The translations under genes and the position numbers were made by a program. From NCBI GenBank assembly GCA_028275345.1, contig JAPWUV010000007.1:165019-229018 (forward strand): DNA of 64,000 bases, written 5' to 3'. The notes below the pieces were generated by a model. That model had not been told where the DNA came from. It did not search any database and saw only the letters and a program-made list of their open reading frames with translations. This document shows positions 51,393 through 59,692 of the stretch, in pieces. Source of the DNA: a bacterium. GTDB taxonomy: Bacteria > Zhuqueibacterota > Zhuqueibacteria > Oleimicrobiales > Geothermoviventaceae. Each line of letters begins with the position of its first letter. The first letter of the stretch is position 1.

Positions 51393-52296
51393 ACCTTTCG
51401 CGCGGGTGGAAGTGGCGGTAGACTTCCTTGACATATTCCCGATCCAGGTGGGTATAGATCTGCGTGGTGGAGATGTCCGCATGCCCGAGCATCTCCTGCA
51501 CGGCGCGCAGGTCTGCTCCCCCTTGGATCAAGTGCGTCGCGAACGAATGGCGCAGCGTGTGAGGGCCGATGGGCTTGCGGATCCCCGCCATTGCGGCGTA
51601 GCGGCGGATCTCCTTCCACACGAGGATGCGCGAAATGGGGCGACCCCGCGCACCAAGGAACACCACCCCGCGGGATAGCCGGGGACGGGCCAGCATCGGC
51701 CGGACCTCTGCCAAGTATCTCTGGGTCCAGTAGATGGCCTCCTCGCCGATGGGCACCAGCCGCTCCTTGGAGCCTTTACCCAGCACCCGGACGAATCCCT
51801 CGTCGAAAAACAGGTCCTGCAGCCGGAGCGCACACAGCTCGGAGACACGGACCCCCGTGCCGTAGAGGAACTCGAGGATGGCCCGGTCCCGAATGCCGAG
51901 AGGATTGGACAGATCGGGTTGCTCCAGAAGCTGCTCGACCTCGTGGATCTCGAGGACGGTGGGAAGAATCTGGTGGCGCTTGGGGCGCTGGAGGTTTTCC
52001 GTCGGGTCCATCGCAAGCAATCCCTCAGATACGAGGAAGCGGTGGAACGTACGCACGGCCGAGAGACAGCGGGCGACGGAGGTGCTCGCCAGGCCCGATC
52101 GTCGCAGCTCCGAAACGAACTCCAGCATCAGCTCCGGCTCGGCTTTGGCAGGAGTGAAGAGCTTCCGTCGCCTCGAGAATTCCGCGTACTTGGCGAGGTC
52201 GCGACCGTACGCCTCGATGGTGTTGGGCGAGAGATTCCTTTCCACCCGGAGATGGTCCAGAAAACGAGAGATCAGGGATTGAAGCTGGCCCGCCAC
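51379..52296 (-). CDS. xerD: Site-specific tyrosine recombinase XerD/XerC
   Basis: A 305-residue recombinase that resolves chromosome dimers at dif. The catalytic set is complete and lines up with E. coli XerD at a constant offset of two: R150 (TGVRVSEL), K174 (GKGSKER), H246 and R249 (PHTLRHSF), H272 (LGHADISTTQ) and nucleophile Y281 (IYTH). The N-terminal SAM-like core-binding domain is LISRFLDHLRVERNLSPNTI. Assignment to D rather than C is by overall resemblance. It is the first of the xerD-birA-coaX overlap chain and lies 9 nt after the QueG-like gene. Confidence 0.93.
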   Translation of the reverse strand: MAGQLQSLISRFLDHLRVERNLSPNTIEAYGRDLAKYAEFSRRRKLFTPAKAEPELMLEFVSELRRSGLASTSVARCLSAVRTFHRFLVSEGLLAMDPTENLQRPKRHQILPTVLEIHEVEQLLEQPDLSNPLGIRDRAILEFLYGTGVRVSELCALRLQDLFFDEGFVRVLGKGSKERLVPIGEEAIYWTQRYLAEVRPMLARPRLSRGVVFLGARGRPISRILVWKEIRRYAAMAGIRKPIGPHTLRHSFATHLIQGGADLRAVQEMLGHADISTTQIYTHLDREYVKEVYRHFHPRERYGDV

Positions 52297-52305
52297 CGCT
52301 TCTCC

Positions 52306-53016
52306 TCACCGGAGCTTCTGAGGACCGGGACAAGCCTTAACGCACAGGCCGCAGATGTGGAGGCCCAGGTTCCTCTTGCGGGCGAAGCTATCCAGAAGCC
52401 GGAAGCAGTCCTCGTATTTCCACTCGCTGGGGGTTTCTCCCAGAGCGCCAACCGGGCATGCGGGAAGGCAAGCCCGGCATTCCCCGCATCCGAAGGGGAG
52501 GGGTTGGCCTTGCGGCAAGGGCATGGAGGTGAGCACCGTTACGAGGCGCACCTGCGCGCCGTACTGCGGGGTGACGAGGAGGTTGTTCCGACCGATCCAG
52601 CCGAGGCCGCTGGCCGCGGCAACATGGCGATGGCTGAGATGACCAATCTGCTTCTGCCAGTCGATGGTCTGGCTTGCGGCGATGGGCAGAGCCCGGTAGC
52701 CCCGCTCTTGAATTGCGTCGGCCAGTAGGAATGCGATCTTGTCGAGCTGAACGTTGGCCTGCCGGTAATGCCATTTGTAGATCAAGTTTGGGCCGTCCTC
52801 CAACCCGTCGAGCACAGCGCGCGACAGGCGAACCGCCAGGGAGATGGCGTGGGTCAACCCTGCCCTCTCTTGCGGCGTGAGGTGCACCGGCCGATCCACT
52901 CGTTCCAGCGACGTGCTGCCCACCAGCGCGGCGCCCAGCGCTCGCGCCGTCGCTTGAAGCCACTGCCAGTTCGCGTCGATGGGGTCTTGAGCTTCCGTGG
53001 GGATATCAGGTCTCAT
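52306..53016 (-). CDS. QueG-like 4Fe-4S double-cluster protein
   Basis: A 236-residue protein resembling the core of epoxyqueuosine reductase: a flavin/cobamide-domain-like half (HLSHRHVAAASGLGWIGRNN, LLVTPQYGAQVRLVTVLTS) and two 4Fe-4S ligand sets (CGECRACLPACPVGA and CGLCVKACPG). It is far shorter than QueG (about 350 residues), lacking the N-terminal extension and C-terminal HEAT repeats, so it is a relative, not certainly the queuosine enzyme. The GLGWIGRNNLL motif is conserved in both groups. Its start overlaps the end of the unknown gene upstream by 11 nt, so the two are coupled. Confidence 0.82.
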   Translation of the reverse strand: MRPDIPTEAQDPIDANWQWLQATARALGAALVGSTSLERVDRPVHLTPQERAGLTHAISLAVRLSRAVLDGLEDGPNLIYKWHYRQANVQLDKIAFLLADAIQERGYRALPIAASQTIDWQKQIGHLSHRHVAAASGLGWIGRNNLLVTPQYGAQVRLVTVLTSMPLPQGQPLPFGCGECRACLPACPVGALGETPSEWKYEDCFRLLDSFARKRNLGLHICGLCVKACPGPQKLR

Positions 53017-53449
53017 TGGCGGAAGGGAGGACTCCTTCGACTAAGGAAAGGGCGATCCCCGACAGCATCACTTCCGGCCCCAGGCGAGTGAAGTCGCCGG
53101 ACAGGGCGCTACTGTCCACATTGGCGTAGAGATTACAAGCCGCTTCGCGCTCGATGATGAGGCCAGAGAGCCGCCCCTGGTGTTCGGCCACGAAGGTGAC
53201 CTCCCCGAGCGACTCGCTCACTACGTAGGCCGTGCACCGATGAAGTTGCAGGTGCGAGGTCGGCGTGTAGACGCTGATGAGGCAACCGCTTTCTTCGCCC
53301 ATCGGGATCTCCGGGTAGATCTCGAGCGCCAAGTACCGGCCCTGCCTGGGATTTTCCAGCACCAGACGGTAGGCGTTGGCTTCTTTCGTGTAGGGGACGC
53401 GGAGCACCTCGGCGATCCGCTGAATATCTTTCTCGCTAATCACCTTCAT
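53006..53449 (-). CDS. Hypothetical protein coupled to the QueG-like gene
   Basis: A 147-residue soluble protein with mixed alpha/beta composition (SEKDIQRIAEVLRVPYTKEA, YLALEIYPEIPMGEESGCLI, HRCTAYVVSESLGEVTFVAE). It has no signal peptide or membrane segment. I do not recognise the family. The 11-nt overlap with the QueG-like gene suggests a shared role, and its two internal Cys (GCLISVY, HRCTAY) do not form a cluster motif. GGGAGA precedes ATG 53449. Confidence 0.72.
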   Translation of the reverse strand: MKVISEKDIQRIAEVLRVPYTKEANAYRLVLENPRQGRYLALEIYPEIPMGEESGCLISVYTPTSHLQLHRCTAYVVSESLGEVTFVAEHQGRLSGLIIEREAACNLYANVDSSALSGDFTRLGPEVMLSGIALSLVEGVLPSANET

Positions 53450-53559
53450 GGGGAGTCTCCCTGCTCGCCCTTTGCCGGGCTTGTCCCGCGGGAAGGCGCC
53501 CAGCCTTCCGAACGGATGTGCGGGCTATTGGGTTTCCCGACCTTCCCGCAGGCCCATAC

Positions 53560-53590
53560 GCGAAACCCCGATGAGTCATCGGGGTTTCGC
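53560..53590 (-). terminator. Hairpin after the cold-shock gene
   Basis: A perfect 15-bp inverted repeat (53560-53574 with 53576-53590, one base between) lies about 25 nt past the cold-shock stop. In the RNA it makes a long stem with GGGGUUUCGC at its 3' side. No U-tract follows, so it may stabilise the 3' end as much as terminate. Confidence 0.65.
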
Positions 53591-53615
53591 GCGGCTACTG
53601 TATGGTCAGCCTCGA

Positions 53616-53816
53616 TTAGAGCTTTCGCACCCGGGTGGCCTGCAAGCCCTTCTCGCCGACCACGTAGTCGAACTCGACTTCCTGTCCCTCCTGCAGGGTC
53701 TTGAAGCCCTCCTCTTCGATGGCGGAGTAGTGGACGAACACGTCCTCACCGTTCTCCTGCTGGATGAAGCCGTAGCCCTTCTGCTCGTTGAACCACTTCA
53801 CGCGTCCTCTCGGCAT
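53616..53816 (-). CDS. Cold-shock protein (CspA family)
   Basis: A 66-residue single cold-shock domain. RNP1 is KGYGFIQQ and RNP2 is VFVHYSAI; the opening [11 protein letters not shown] and closing [17 protein letters not shown] are textbook. It binds single-stranded RNA/DNA and acts as an RNA chaperone. ATG 53816 follows GGAGGCGGGAAGGT. Transcription from the promoter at 53939-53967 would give a leader of about 115 nt, the kind of long 5' UTR through which csp genes are temperature-controlled; this leader contains an 11-bp inverted repeat and a short open frame. Confidence 0.97.
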   Translation of the reverse strand: MPRGRVKWFNEQKGYGFIQQENGEDVFVHYSAIEEEGFKTLQEGQEVEFDYVVGEKGLQATRVRKL

Positions 53817-53866
53817 ACCTTCCCGCCTCCACATCTGCCGCCGGCGCTGGCTCGTCTCAGTTTCAT
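53798..53866 (-). CDS. Possible 22-residue leader peptide overlapping the cold-shock start
   Basis: An ATG at 53866 lies six bases after GAGGAG and opens a 22-codon frame (begins [10 protein letters not shown], ends CREDA) that stops at 53798, 16 bases inside the cold-shock gene in another frame. The peptide is small and basic. Its start codon sits within one arm of the inverted repeat at 53860-53932, so its translation could depend on RNA folding. It could also be chance: only the ribosome binding site and position support it. Confidence 0.35.
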   Translation of the reverse strand: MKLRRASAGGRCGGGKVCREDA

Positions 53867-53932
53867 AGACAACTCCTCTCTGCTCACATGAACGAAGGCG
53901 GACGAGCGCGCCCGCGATCCCGTCTATGAAAC
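53860..53932 (-). promoter_or_regulatory. Long-range inverted repeat in the cold-shock mRNA leader
   Basis: GTTTCATAGAC (53860-53870) is the exact reverse complement of GTCTATGAAAC (53922-53932). The distal arm falls at the predicted transcription start, so the 5' end of the mRNA would pair with a segment containing the leader-peptide ATG across a 51-nt loop. The stem is AU-rich in a GC-rich genome, so it could be temperature-sensitive. Confidence 0.6.
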
Positions 53933-53938
53933 CGCGCC

Positions 53939-53967
53939 AATATACGGAGAGGCCCCGCGTTTGTCAA
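53939..53967 (-). promoter_or_regulatory. Consensus sigma70-type promoter of the cold-shock gene
   Basis: On the minus strand, TTGACA (53967-53962) and TATATT (53944-53939) are separated by 17 bp. This is a perfect -35 and five of six at -10, the best promoter in the window. Transcription would begin near 53932. Confidence 0.88.
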
Positions 53968-54597
53968 GAGGTATTTCTCCGAATTGCCCGCCCGCGGTCC
54001 GGAACGGACTGTCCAGGAAGAGGCAGTCCCCATCTGGGTCGTACCGAGCGAATGCTCTCCCAACCCTCCACCTCGGGACCTGAGGCAGAAGCTGGTCCAT
54101 CCGGTTGCGATTAACCCGGCCTCCCCTGGCGGACGCGAGATGCCGATGCGGCCGGAACAGGGAGGGAGGAAGGCGGATTCGAGCATCGGGCCGCGGCTCT
54201 CTTCCCACACGATGCACGAGCTTTGGGCTGTGCGGGGCTCCCGGCGAAGGCTGCGGGGCTCTGCGACTCCCTTCCGCCGGTGCAGAATGACATGGGCTTG
54301 GCGTCCCGCCGTGAGCCCCCGCTGCCTCCCGGGTCGTAGGGCTAATTCGCGATCGGCAGACGTCGGCGGCGCTTGTTCCCGGCTCTCGGATCCGCACGTC
54401 GGTTTTCGCGGCTTGGTCCGCCTGGGGGCTCAGAAGCAGGCGGGGGAAGTCCGACCGATCCGCGGATCCGGGCCGGCGCCGTCTGGGCCCTGGCGGCCCG
54501 AAGAGCGACGCAGGCCCTCGTTCCCTCCGAGCGCCTCCAGCAGCTTGGAAACCGCGGTACGAGCTCCGTTCCCCGTGCCGGGCTGAGGGCGGAATGG
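53968..54597. other. Intergenic region, no gene recognised
   Basis: About 630 bp upstream of the cold-shock promoter and downstream of the GH28-like gene. Frames on both strands overlap heavily and give Arg/Pro/Ser-rich translations. No tRNA, tmRNA, RNase P or SRP RNA signature was found by eye. The stretch is unusually long for this compact genome. Confidence 0.45.
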
Positions 54598-56169
54598 TCA
54601 GCGGTTTTCGGGAGGCAGCAGATTGTCCATCAAGAGTACCGCATCTTTCGGCACGTCGGGTCCCGCGAGTAGGGGCTTCGCAGCGCGGCGCAAGTCGTTC
54701 TCAGTGAGGACGATGTCCGCGCAGCGGCTGCCATCCAGCTTGAGGAAAACCCCGACCCCCTCCGGCGCGAGACAATCCCGGATTCTTGCGGCGGAGAGGC
54801 CGGAAAACCACAGGAGGGGAGAATCCCCTGTTGGAGCCGCGGCGGAAACTCCGTCCATCACCAGGCCTTCCGCATCCCACGCTACGAGAGCCGGGCGAGC
54901 ATCGGCGCCGTCCAATTCCAGCTGCACGTTCTCAAGCGTCAGGTTGCGGACGTGGCGGAGGAAAAGGCCGTACGCCGGGAGTACCCCGAACATCGTGTGC
55001 TCCGGATACTTCGCCTCATTTTCGGGTATGGACCGCGTTACGTGGGCTGGGCCACCTCCGCCCGGGAAGTGGACGCGGATATCCCGTAGGATCACGTTCT
55101 CAACCCTGTGCCCGGGAATGCCTGTGATTGAGCAACCGGTGTAATCCCGTGCGACGGCGACTACCTTGCTGATCAGCACATCGCGCAGGGCGCCTACCTT
55201 GGGTTTCGGCTCATCCGGCTTGTACGGCCTGGCTCGGTTCCCCAAGCGGACGAAGATGGGGCAGCCCACGCCGTCCATCACGAGATTCGTGGCGATCAGG
55301 CGCTCGAGCGTGCCCCCGTCCACCTCCTCCAGCGCCAGGCCCGAAAGCCTGGTGTCGGAAATGGCGCAGTTGCTGATCACGATGTTCTGAAAGCCTCCGT
55401 TGCTCTCGGTGCCCAGCTTGATGGCGTTGCAGTCGCTACTCAGGACGCAGTTCGTGATCGTGACATCGCGACACGGCCGCCCTGAGGTGGCCTTCAGGAC
55501 GATGGCATCGTCGCCGCTGGAGATTTCGCAATCGGAGATCCGCACCCTGCAGCAACTGTCGATATCGATGCCGTCGTTGTTTCGGTTGGCCTTGCTGTGG
55601 ACGCGGATGGCGTGGATGACTACATCCTCGCAAGCCAAGTAATGCTGGATCCACATGGGCGAGTCACGGAAGGTGACCCCCTCCACGGTCACATGGCGGC
55701 ATTCGATAAAGCGCACGAGGTAGGGGCGGGCTTTGTAGGGACCGGCGAAGGCTTTTCCTTGGCCGTCGATTACGCCGCTTCCGCGAATGGCGATTCCTTC
55801 GGCCTTTTCGGCGTAGATCAGGCTGCGCTCCGTGTAGTTGTCCGCGTATGAGCGATATCCCGGGATGTGGGAGGGATAGTCCTGCAGCTGGGTGCTGCCG
55901 ACAAGCACCGCGCCCGGCTCGAGGTACAAAGTCACCTGGCTTCGGAGGACGATCGTCCCCGTCCGAAAAGTACCTGCAGGGATGCGCACAATCCCTCCGC
56001 CGCCGGTCGCGCATGCGTCGATAGCGCGTTGAATGGCCCGCGTGTTGAGCGTCAGATTGTCGCCCACCGCGCCGAATCGGGTTACGTCGTACTCAGCGGC
56101 TGGCGACGGATGGGCGACAGGCCCACTGAGGAGGAGAGCCAGGAAAAGCGAAGTCGAATGGAGCCTCAT
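54598..56169 (-). CDS. Secreted GH28-like / pectate-lyase-superfamily beta-helix protein
   Basis: A 523-residue exported right-handed beta-helix. After the signal peptide (LFLALLLSGPVAHPSPAA), the N-terminal capping motif YDVTRFGAVGDNLTLNTRAI and GGGGIVRIPAGTFRTGTI are shared by polygalacturonases and Pfam pectate_lyase_3 proteins. Candidate catalytic aspartates are in NNDGIDIDSC (about 197-206) and SGDDAIVLK (D220, D221). The GHG and RIK motifs of classic GH28 endopolygalacturonases are not seen; CNAIKLGTESNGG occupies that place. So pectin or uronan binding is likely, while the precise reaction is open. ATG 56169 follows AGGAG. It lies in a same-strand cluster with a lyase-like and a sulfatase gene. 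Confidence 0.85.
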   Translation of the reverse strand: MRLHSTSLFLALLLSGPVAHPSPAAEYDVTRFGAVGDNLTLNTRAIQRAIDACATGGGGIVRIPAGTFRTGTIVLRSQVTLYLEPGAVLVGSTQLQDYPSHIPGYRSYADNYTERSLIYAEKAEGIAIRGSGVIDGQGKAFAGPYKARPYLVRFIECRHVTVEGVTFRDSPMWIQHYLACEDVVIHAIRVHSKANRNNDGIDIDSCCRVRISDCEISSGDDAIVLKATSGRPCRDVTITNCVLSSDCNAIKLGTESNGGFQNIVISNCAISDTRLSGLALEEVDGGTLERLIATNLVMDGVGCPIFVRLGNRARPYKPDEPKPKVGALRDVLISKVVAVARDYTGCSITGIPGHRVENVILRDIRVHFPGGGGPAHVTRSIPENEAKYPEHTMFGVLPAYGLFLRHVRNLTLENVQLELDGADARPALVAWDAEGLVMDGVSAAAPTGDSPLLWFSGLSAARIRDCLAPEGVGVFLKLDGSRCADIVLTENDLRRAAKPLLAGPDVPKDAVLLMDNLLPPENR

Positions 56170-56532
56170 GACCCTTCTCCTGGCAGAACGGTGAAGTGGA
56201 GGCTTCGATGCGAAGACCTTGCCGACGAACGCCCGCTTCGCCGAGCAGGCCTGGCGGGACCTCGGCATTGGCCCTCGCGGACCTTGGTTCGGGCTCGGCC
56301 TCGGGAATGGCCTTCCTCACCTTTGGGCGTCCCGCAAATGGCCGCACTTGCGTTGGTACGAACTCTTGCGCATGGCTACGGTCCGGCTTGGATGAGCGAA
56401 TCCCGGTCCGGCGCCGTCGCGACCTTTCTTCCGCGGATGCAGCAGGGGATTGGGCGCTGACCCCTTGACTGACGGCAGGCGGAAATGCGGGCGGACCCTT
56501 GCCTTAGCTTGCTTCAAGGGATCCCCGCTCGA
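56170..56532. other. Intergenic region, no gene recognised
   Basis: About 360 bp between two same-strand polysaccharide genes. Only overlapping short frames with low-complexity translations are present. It may hold a separate promoter for the GH28-like gene, but I could not identify one. Confidence 0.45.
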
Positions 56533-57747
56533 TCATTGCTCCGGCGCAGCAGCTGCTCGTGACCGGATGACTAACTCGAGCAGAGGGTAGATTGCGTCTG
56601 CGGCGCGGGGGAGCTCCAGGTAGTGCCGGAGAAGATCCTCGCGCCCGAGGTCGAGTCCCGCCAGCGCCATGAAGATCCGCTGTTCCGGGTGGAACGGTGT
56701 GATCTGCTGGCGGTGCCACTCTGCGGGACGGAGGACAAAGGGAAGTACGAACTCGATGCCTCTGACGACAGACCCAGCGCCAGGAGGGGCGAAAGCATAC
56801 AGATCCTCGCCCCAGGTGCGAGCGATGCGGCAGATGACCGTGAAGCCGTCCATGTTCATCGCAGAGTACGAGAGGGAGCGGGTACGAGCCAGCTCCCGGG
56901 GACAAGTGCCGTCCGGTTGGATTTGGATGGGCACCAGATGGTTGCGGAAATGCTCGCATCCGGCGCGGACGGCCGTGGAATCTCCGAGGTAGCTGGCAAT
57001 GGCCATCATCTGAGCCGTCCACCAGGTGGCGTGGTTGTTCGTCGCCGCCTTTTCTTTCATCCCGTTGTTGCTTGTGGTAAGCCACTGCAGGTATCTCCTG
57101 AACCAATCCTGAATAGCCCGTTGTTCCGCGGCAGGCCAGTCGATCCAGTCACGCATGAGGGCGAGTCCCTGCAGCAGCCAGATGAACTCCTTGCCATCGA
57201 TGATTCCCGCCGGGCGACCGGTGGATCGGCCAGGGACGGCCTGGGCATATTCCAGGTGCGGGTTCATGCGGGTTCGCGGATCCACGAACCAGACCCTCAC
57301 CAGCTCGGCGGCTCGCTTCGCACAGGCGGTGTCGCCGAGCACGTACCAGGCAGTGGCCAGCGTCAGCACCGTGTTGGAGAGATCGTTGAGCGCCGTCTCG
57401 TGAGCCAGGAAGCGATTCCGATTCACCTCCCCGTCCCGGCGGATGTAGGGCCCATCGGGGTTGCTCGGATCCGGCCACCAGTAGGGGGCTTCGCTGTAGT
57501 AATCGTGCGGATCCCCACTCGGGGCTTTGGAGGGGGCAAACGTCACGCTCCAGGGGCCCAGTTTCATGGCCTCGCCCGCTCGGGCGCGGATGAGCTGCAG
57601 GAGCTCAACCATGTCCGGGTCCTTCGCCGCGAGCTTGCGGATAGACTTCGCTTCTTCCGCTCGCAGCAGGAGGTAGGCATTTTCGTGAGCCATCGAAGGG
57701 CTCGTCCACAGAAGAGCCAGCCAGGCCAGCGTCAGTGTGCGCGCCAT
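56533..57747 (-). CDS. Alginate-lyase-family polysaccharide lyase (Pfam Alginate_lyase)
   Basis: A 404-residue exported protein (signal MARTLTLAWLALLWTSPSMA). The (alpha/alpha) barrel shows the family motifs YYSEAPYWWPDP, LNDLSNTVLTLATAWYV, the catalytic Asn-His in TNNHATWW (N238, H239) and Tyr in RSLSYSAMN. The family includes PL5 mannuronate lyases and related lyases (e.g. PL38) acting on other uronans by beta-elimination. The substrate is therefore some uronic-acid glycan. It starts 27 nt after the sulfatase stop, so they are co-transcribed. A C-terminal sorting domain is absent. Confidence 0.88.
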   Translation of the reverse strand: MARTLTLAWLALLWTSPSMAHENAYLLLRAEEAKSIRKLAAKDPDMVELLQLIRARAGEAMKLGPWSVTFAPSKAPSGDPHDYYSEAPYWWPDPSNPDGPYIRRDGEVNRNRFLAHETALNDLSNTVLTLATAWYVLGDTACAKRAAELVRVWFVDPRTRMNPHLEYAQAVPGRSTGRPAGIIDGKEFIWLLQGLALMRDWIDWPAAEQRAIQDWFRRYLQWLTTSNNGMKEKAATNNHATWWTAQMMAIASYLGDSTAVRAGCEHFRNHLVPIQIQPDGTCPRELARTRSLSYSAMNMDGFTVICRIARTWGEDLYAFAPPGAGSVVRGIEFVLPFVLRPAEWHRQQITPFHPEQRIFMALAGLDLGREDLLRHYLELPRAADAIYPLLELVIRSRAAAAPEQ

Positions 57748-57774
57748 GCGGTTCTCCCTTCGCTTCTCGATGGA

Positions 57775-59307
57775 TCACAACGGCAGGCGGTCATTCACGG
57801 TTTCTTGCCACCGGCGGATCCTGTCCGTGAGGCGAGCGACGATGTCCGCCACTTGCGGCTCGCCGAACAAATTCGTGGTTTCCCATGGATCTCTGTTCAG
57901 GTCGAATAGCTGCGACTTGTCCAGGTCGCTCAGGCACAATTTCCAGTTGTCGGGGGTAATGACGGTTCGAATGGAAGCCCCGAAAGCGCGCTGTACTTCT
58001 TCCTCGGGTGCGCCGAGGAGGTTCGGAAGTGGCTCTCCGTAACGAAGAGGCGGATTCCACTCGATAAAAACCTCCTTCGGGCTTGGCTTCCCGGCAAGGA
58101 CCCTCGGCAGCAGGCTTTCGCCGGGGAAACGTTGATCCTGGCGCCTTCCGAGCAAATGGAGGAGCGTCGGCACGAGGTCGATATGGCTTACGGGCTCGCG
58201 CACCAATACCCGCTTCCGCGTCAGGGAGGGGTAGCGGATGAGCCACGGTACCCGCACGGATTCGTTGTACATTACGGTCTTGGCGAGAAGCCTGTGGGCG
58301 CCCATCATGTCGCCGTGGTCACTGGTGTACACAACGATGGTGTTGTCTTCGAGCCCGAGGCGATCGAGCGTACGGAGGATAGCCCCTACGCTCCGGTCCA
58401 CCTGGCTGGCGAGGCCCCAGTAGTTAGCGATGAGTCGCCGCCAACCGGACTCCGTGCTGAGGTCGTGGCCCTCGAAGCCGAACTGGGCATATTGCGCGCG
58501 GAGCAGTCGGTAACGCAGGGGTTCGTTCTCCTCCAACGGATCGTCGAAGTTTTCCGGCAGCACGATCTCGTCGAGGCGATGCTCGTCGTTGAGCGGGCCG
58601 TTGAAAGGCATGTGAGGTTCGAGGAAGTTGACGTACAGGATGAACGGTTCCCGCCGATGCCGCTCCAGGAACTCGCACGCCTTGCGTTCCAGGAAGCGCG
58701 TCTTGGAATGCTCCAGCGGGAGCCGAGATACGTAGCGGCGGCTGAACGTGCCGCGCCCGGTGTCCGGGGAGTAACCGAGCTCCCTCAGGAAATGCCAGTA
58801 GGAGCTCTTGGCGTTCCGGTCTTTGCCCTCGCTGTAGAACCTCCCGTATTCGTCCTCGATGCTAACCCACTCTTCAAATCCGTGCTGAGGGAAGATCTCG
58901 TCGCCCAGATGCCACTTCCCGAAGTAGCCGGTGCGGTAATCTGGGTCGTTGAGGATTTCCGGCAGACAGGGTGTTTGCGGCGAAAGGGGAATGTTGTTCT
59001 CCGTGCACCCGGTCTGATGCGGCCATAGCCCGGTCATCACTGTGGATCGGGATGGCGTGCAGACAGGCTGACTCACGTAGGCATTGAGGAAGACCACGGA
59101 TTGCGAGGCCAGCTTGTTGAGATTCGGAGCGTGGATGCGTCCGTTTCCGTAAACCCGCATCGTGTCGGCGCGCTGCTCGTCCGTCCAGAGGAAAAGCAGA
59201 TTCGGCTTGTCGCGTCTCGGTCTCAGACCGAGCACGGCAGGGAAGGCCAGGGTGGAGGTGGTGCTGAGGAACTCGCGCCTCGACCAGTTTTCCCCTGTGG
59301 ACGCCAT
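57775..59307 (-). CDS. Type I sulfatase with Tat signal
   Basis: A 510-residue S1-type sulfatase. The Tat signal SRREFLSTT with hydrophobic stretch is at residues 9-27. The formylglycine site is C83 in PVCTPSRSTVMTG, followed by GLWPHQTG; metal ligands are in LLFLWTDEQRADTM and YTSDHGDMMGAH. It hydrolyses sulfate esters, probably on a sulfated or otherwise decorated polysaccharide, given the lyase genes downstream. Activation needs an anaerobic maturase (anSME) or FGE, neither of which is in the window. ATG 59307 follows AGGAGGT; the frame upstream is not conserved. Confidence 0.94.
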   Translation of the reverse strand: MASTGENWSRREFLSTTSTLAFPAVLGLRPRRDKPNLLFLWTDEQRADTMRVYGNGRIHAPNLNKLASQSVVFLNAYVSQPVCTPSRSTVMTGLWPHQTGCTENNIPLSPQTPCLPEILNDPDYRTGYFGKWHLGDEIFPQHGFEEWVSIEDEYGRFYSEGKDRNAKSSYWHFLRELGYSPDTGRGTFSRRYVSRLPLEHSKTRFLERKACEFLERHRREPFILYVNFLEPHMPFNGPLNDEHRLDEIVLPENFDDPLEENEPLRYRLLRAQYAQFGFEGHDLSTESGWRRLIANYWGLASQVDRSVGAILRTLDRLGLEDNTIVVYTSDHGDMMGAHRLLAKTVMYNESVRVPWLIRYPSLTRKRVLVREPVSHIDLVPTLLHLLGRRQDQRFPGESLLPRVLAGKPSPKEVFIEWNPPLRYGEPLPNLLGAPEEEVQRAFGASIRTVITPDNWKLCLSDLDKSQLFDLNRDPWETTNLFGEPQVADIVARLTDRIRRWQETVNDRLPL

Positions 59308-59626
59308 GGGTACCTCCTGGTGTAGCCGCCAATGAATTGGCCCTCGCATATCGGAAACTAGGCAATGACCGCCGGATTGTCAATGGCAACGGCAAACGCC
59401 GGGATCAGCGGCCCGGCATGGTGGATCGATGCCATTGGAGGAATCTGGATGCGGTTCGGTGGGTTAGGCGAGGACTTCCCCCGATTGTTCCGAATCCCGG
59501 TACGGCGTCAACCCTGCATATTCGCCGGTTGGCGAGTTGATCCCATTGGATCAGCTCGCGGAGCCGGAGCAGAGGAGGGCGCGGAACGGTGCGCAGGTCA
59601 CTTTCGGTCCCGTGACCGATTTCCCC
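59308..59626. other. Divergent intergenic region, sulfatase versus tetR
   Basis: About 320 bp without a gene, upstream of the minus-strand sulfatase operon and of the plus-strand tetR operon. The right end merges into the tetR promoter at 59627. No near-consensus promoter is seen for the sulfatase. Confidence 0.45.
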
Positions 59627-59655
59627 TTGACTTTCCGAGCAGTGGATGTTAAATT
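59627..59655 (+). promoter_or_regulatory. Promoter of the tetR operon
   Basis: TTGACT (59627-59632) is followed after 16-17 bp by TTAAAT/TAAATT (59649-59655). The AT-rich pocket is clear against the GC-rich background. Transcription would start within or just after the operator at 59654-59671. Confidence 0.65.
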
Positions 59656-59671
59656 CGACTCCTCAGTCGAA
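59654..59671 (+). promoter_or_regulatory. TetR-type operator
   Basis: TTCGACT-CCTC-AGTCGAA is a perfect 7-bp inverted repeat with a 4-bp centre, overlapping the -10 element; a third half-site-like GAGTCGAG lies at 59683-59690. Placement immediately before a TetR gene points to autoregulation and control of the downstream exporter. Confidence 0.7.
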
Positions 59672-59692
59672 AACAAACTAGTGAGTCGAGTA

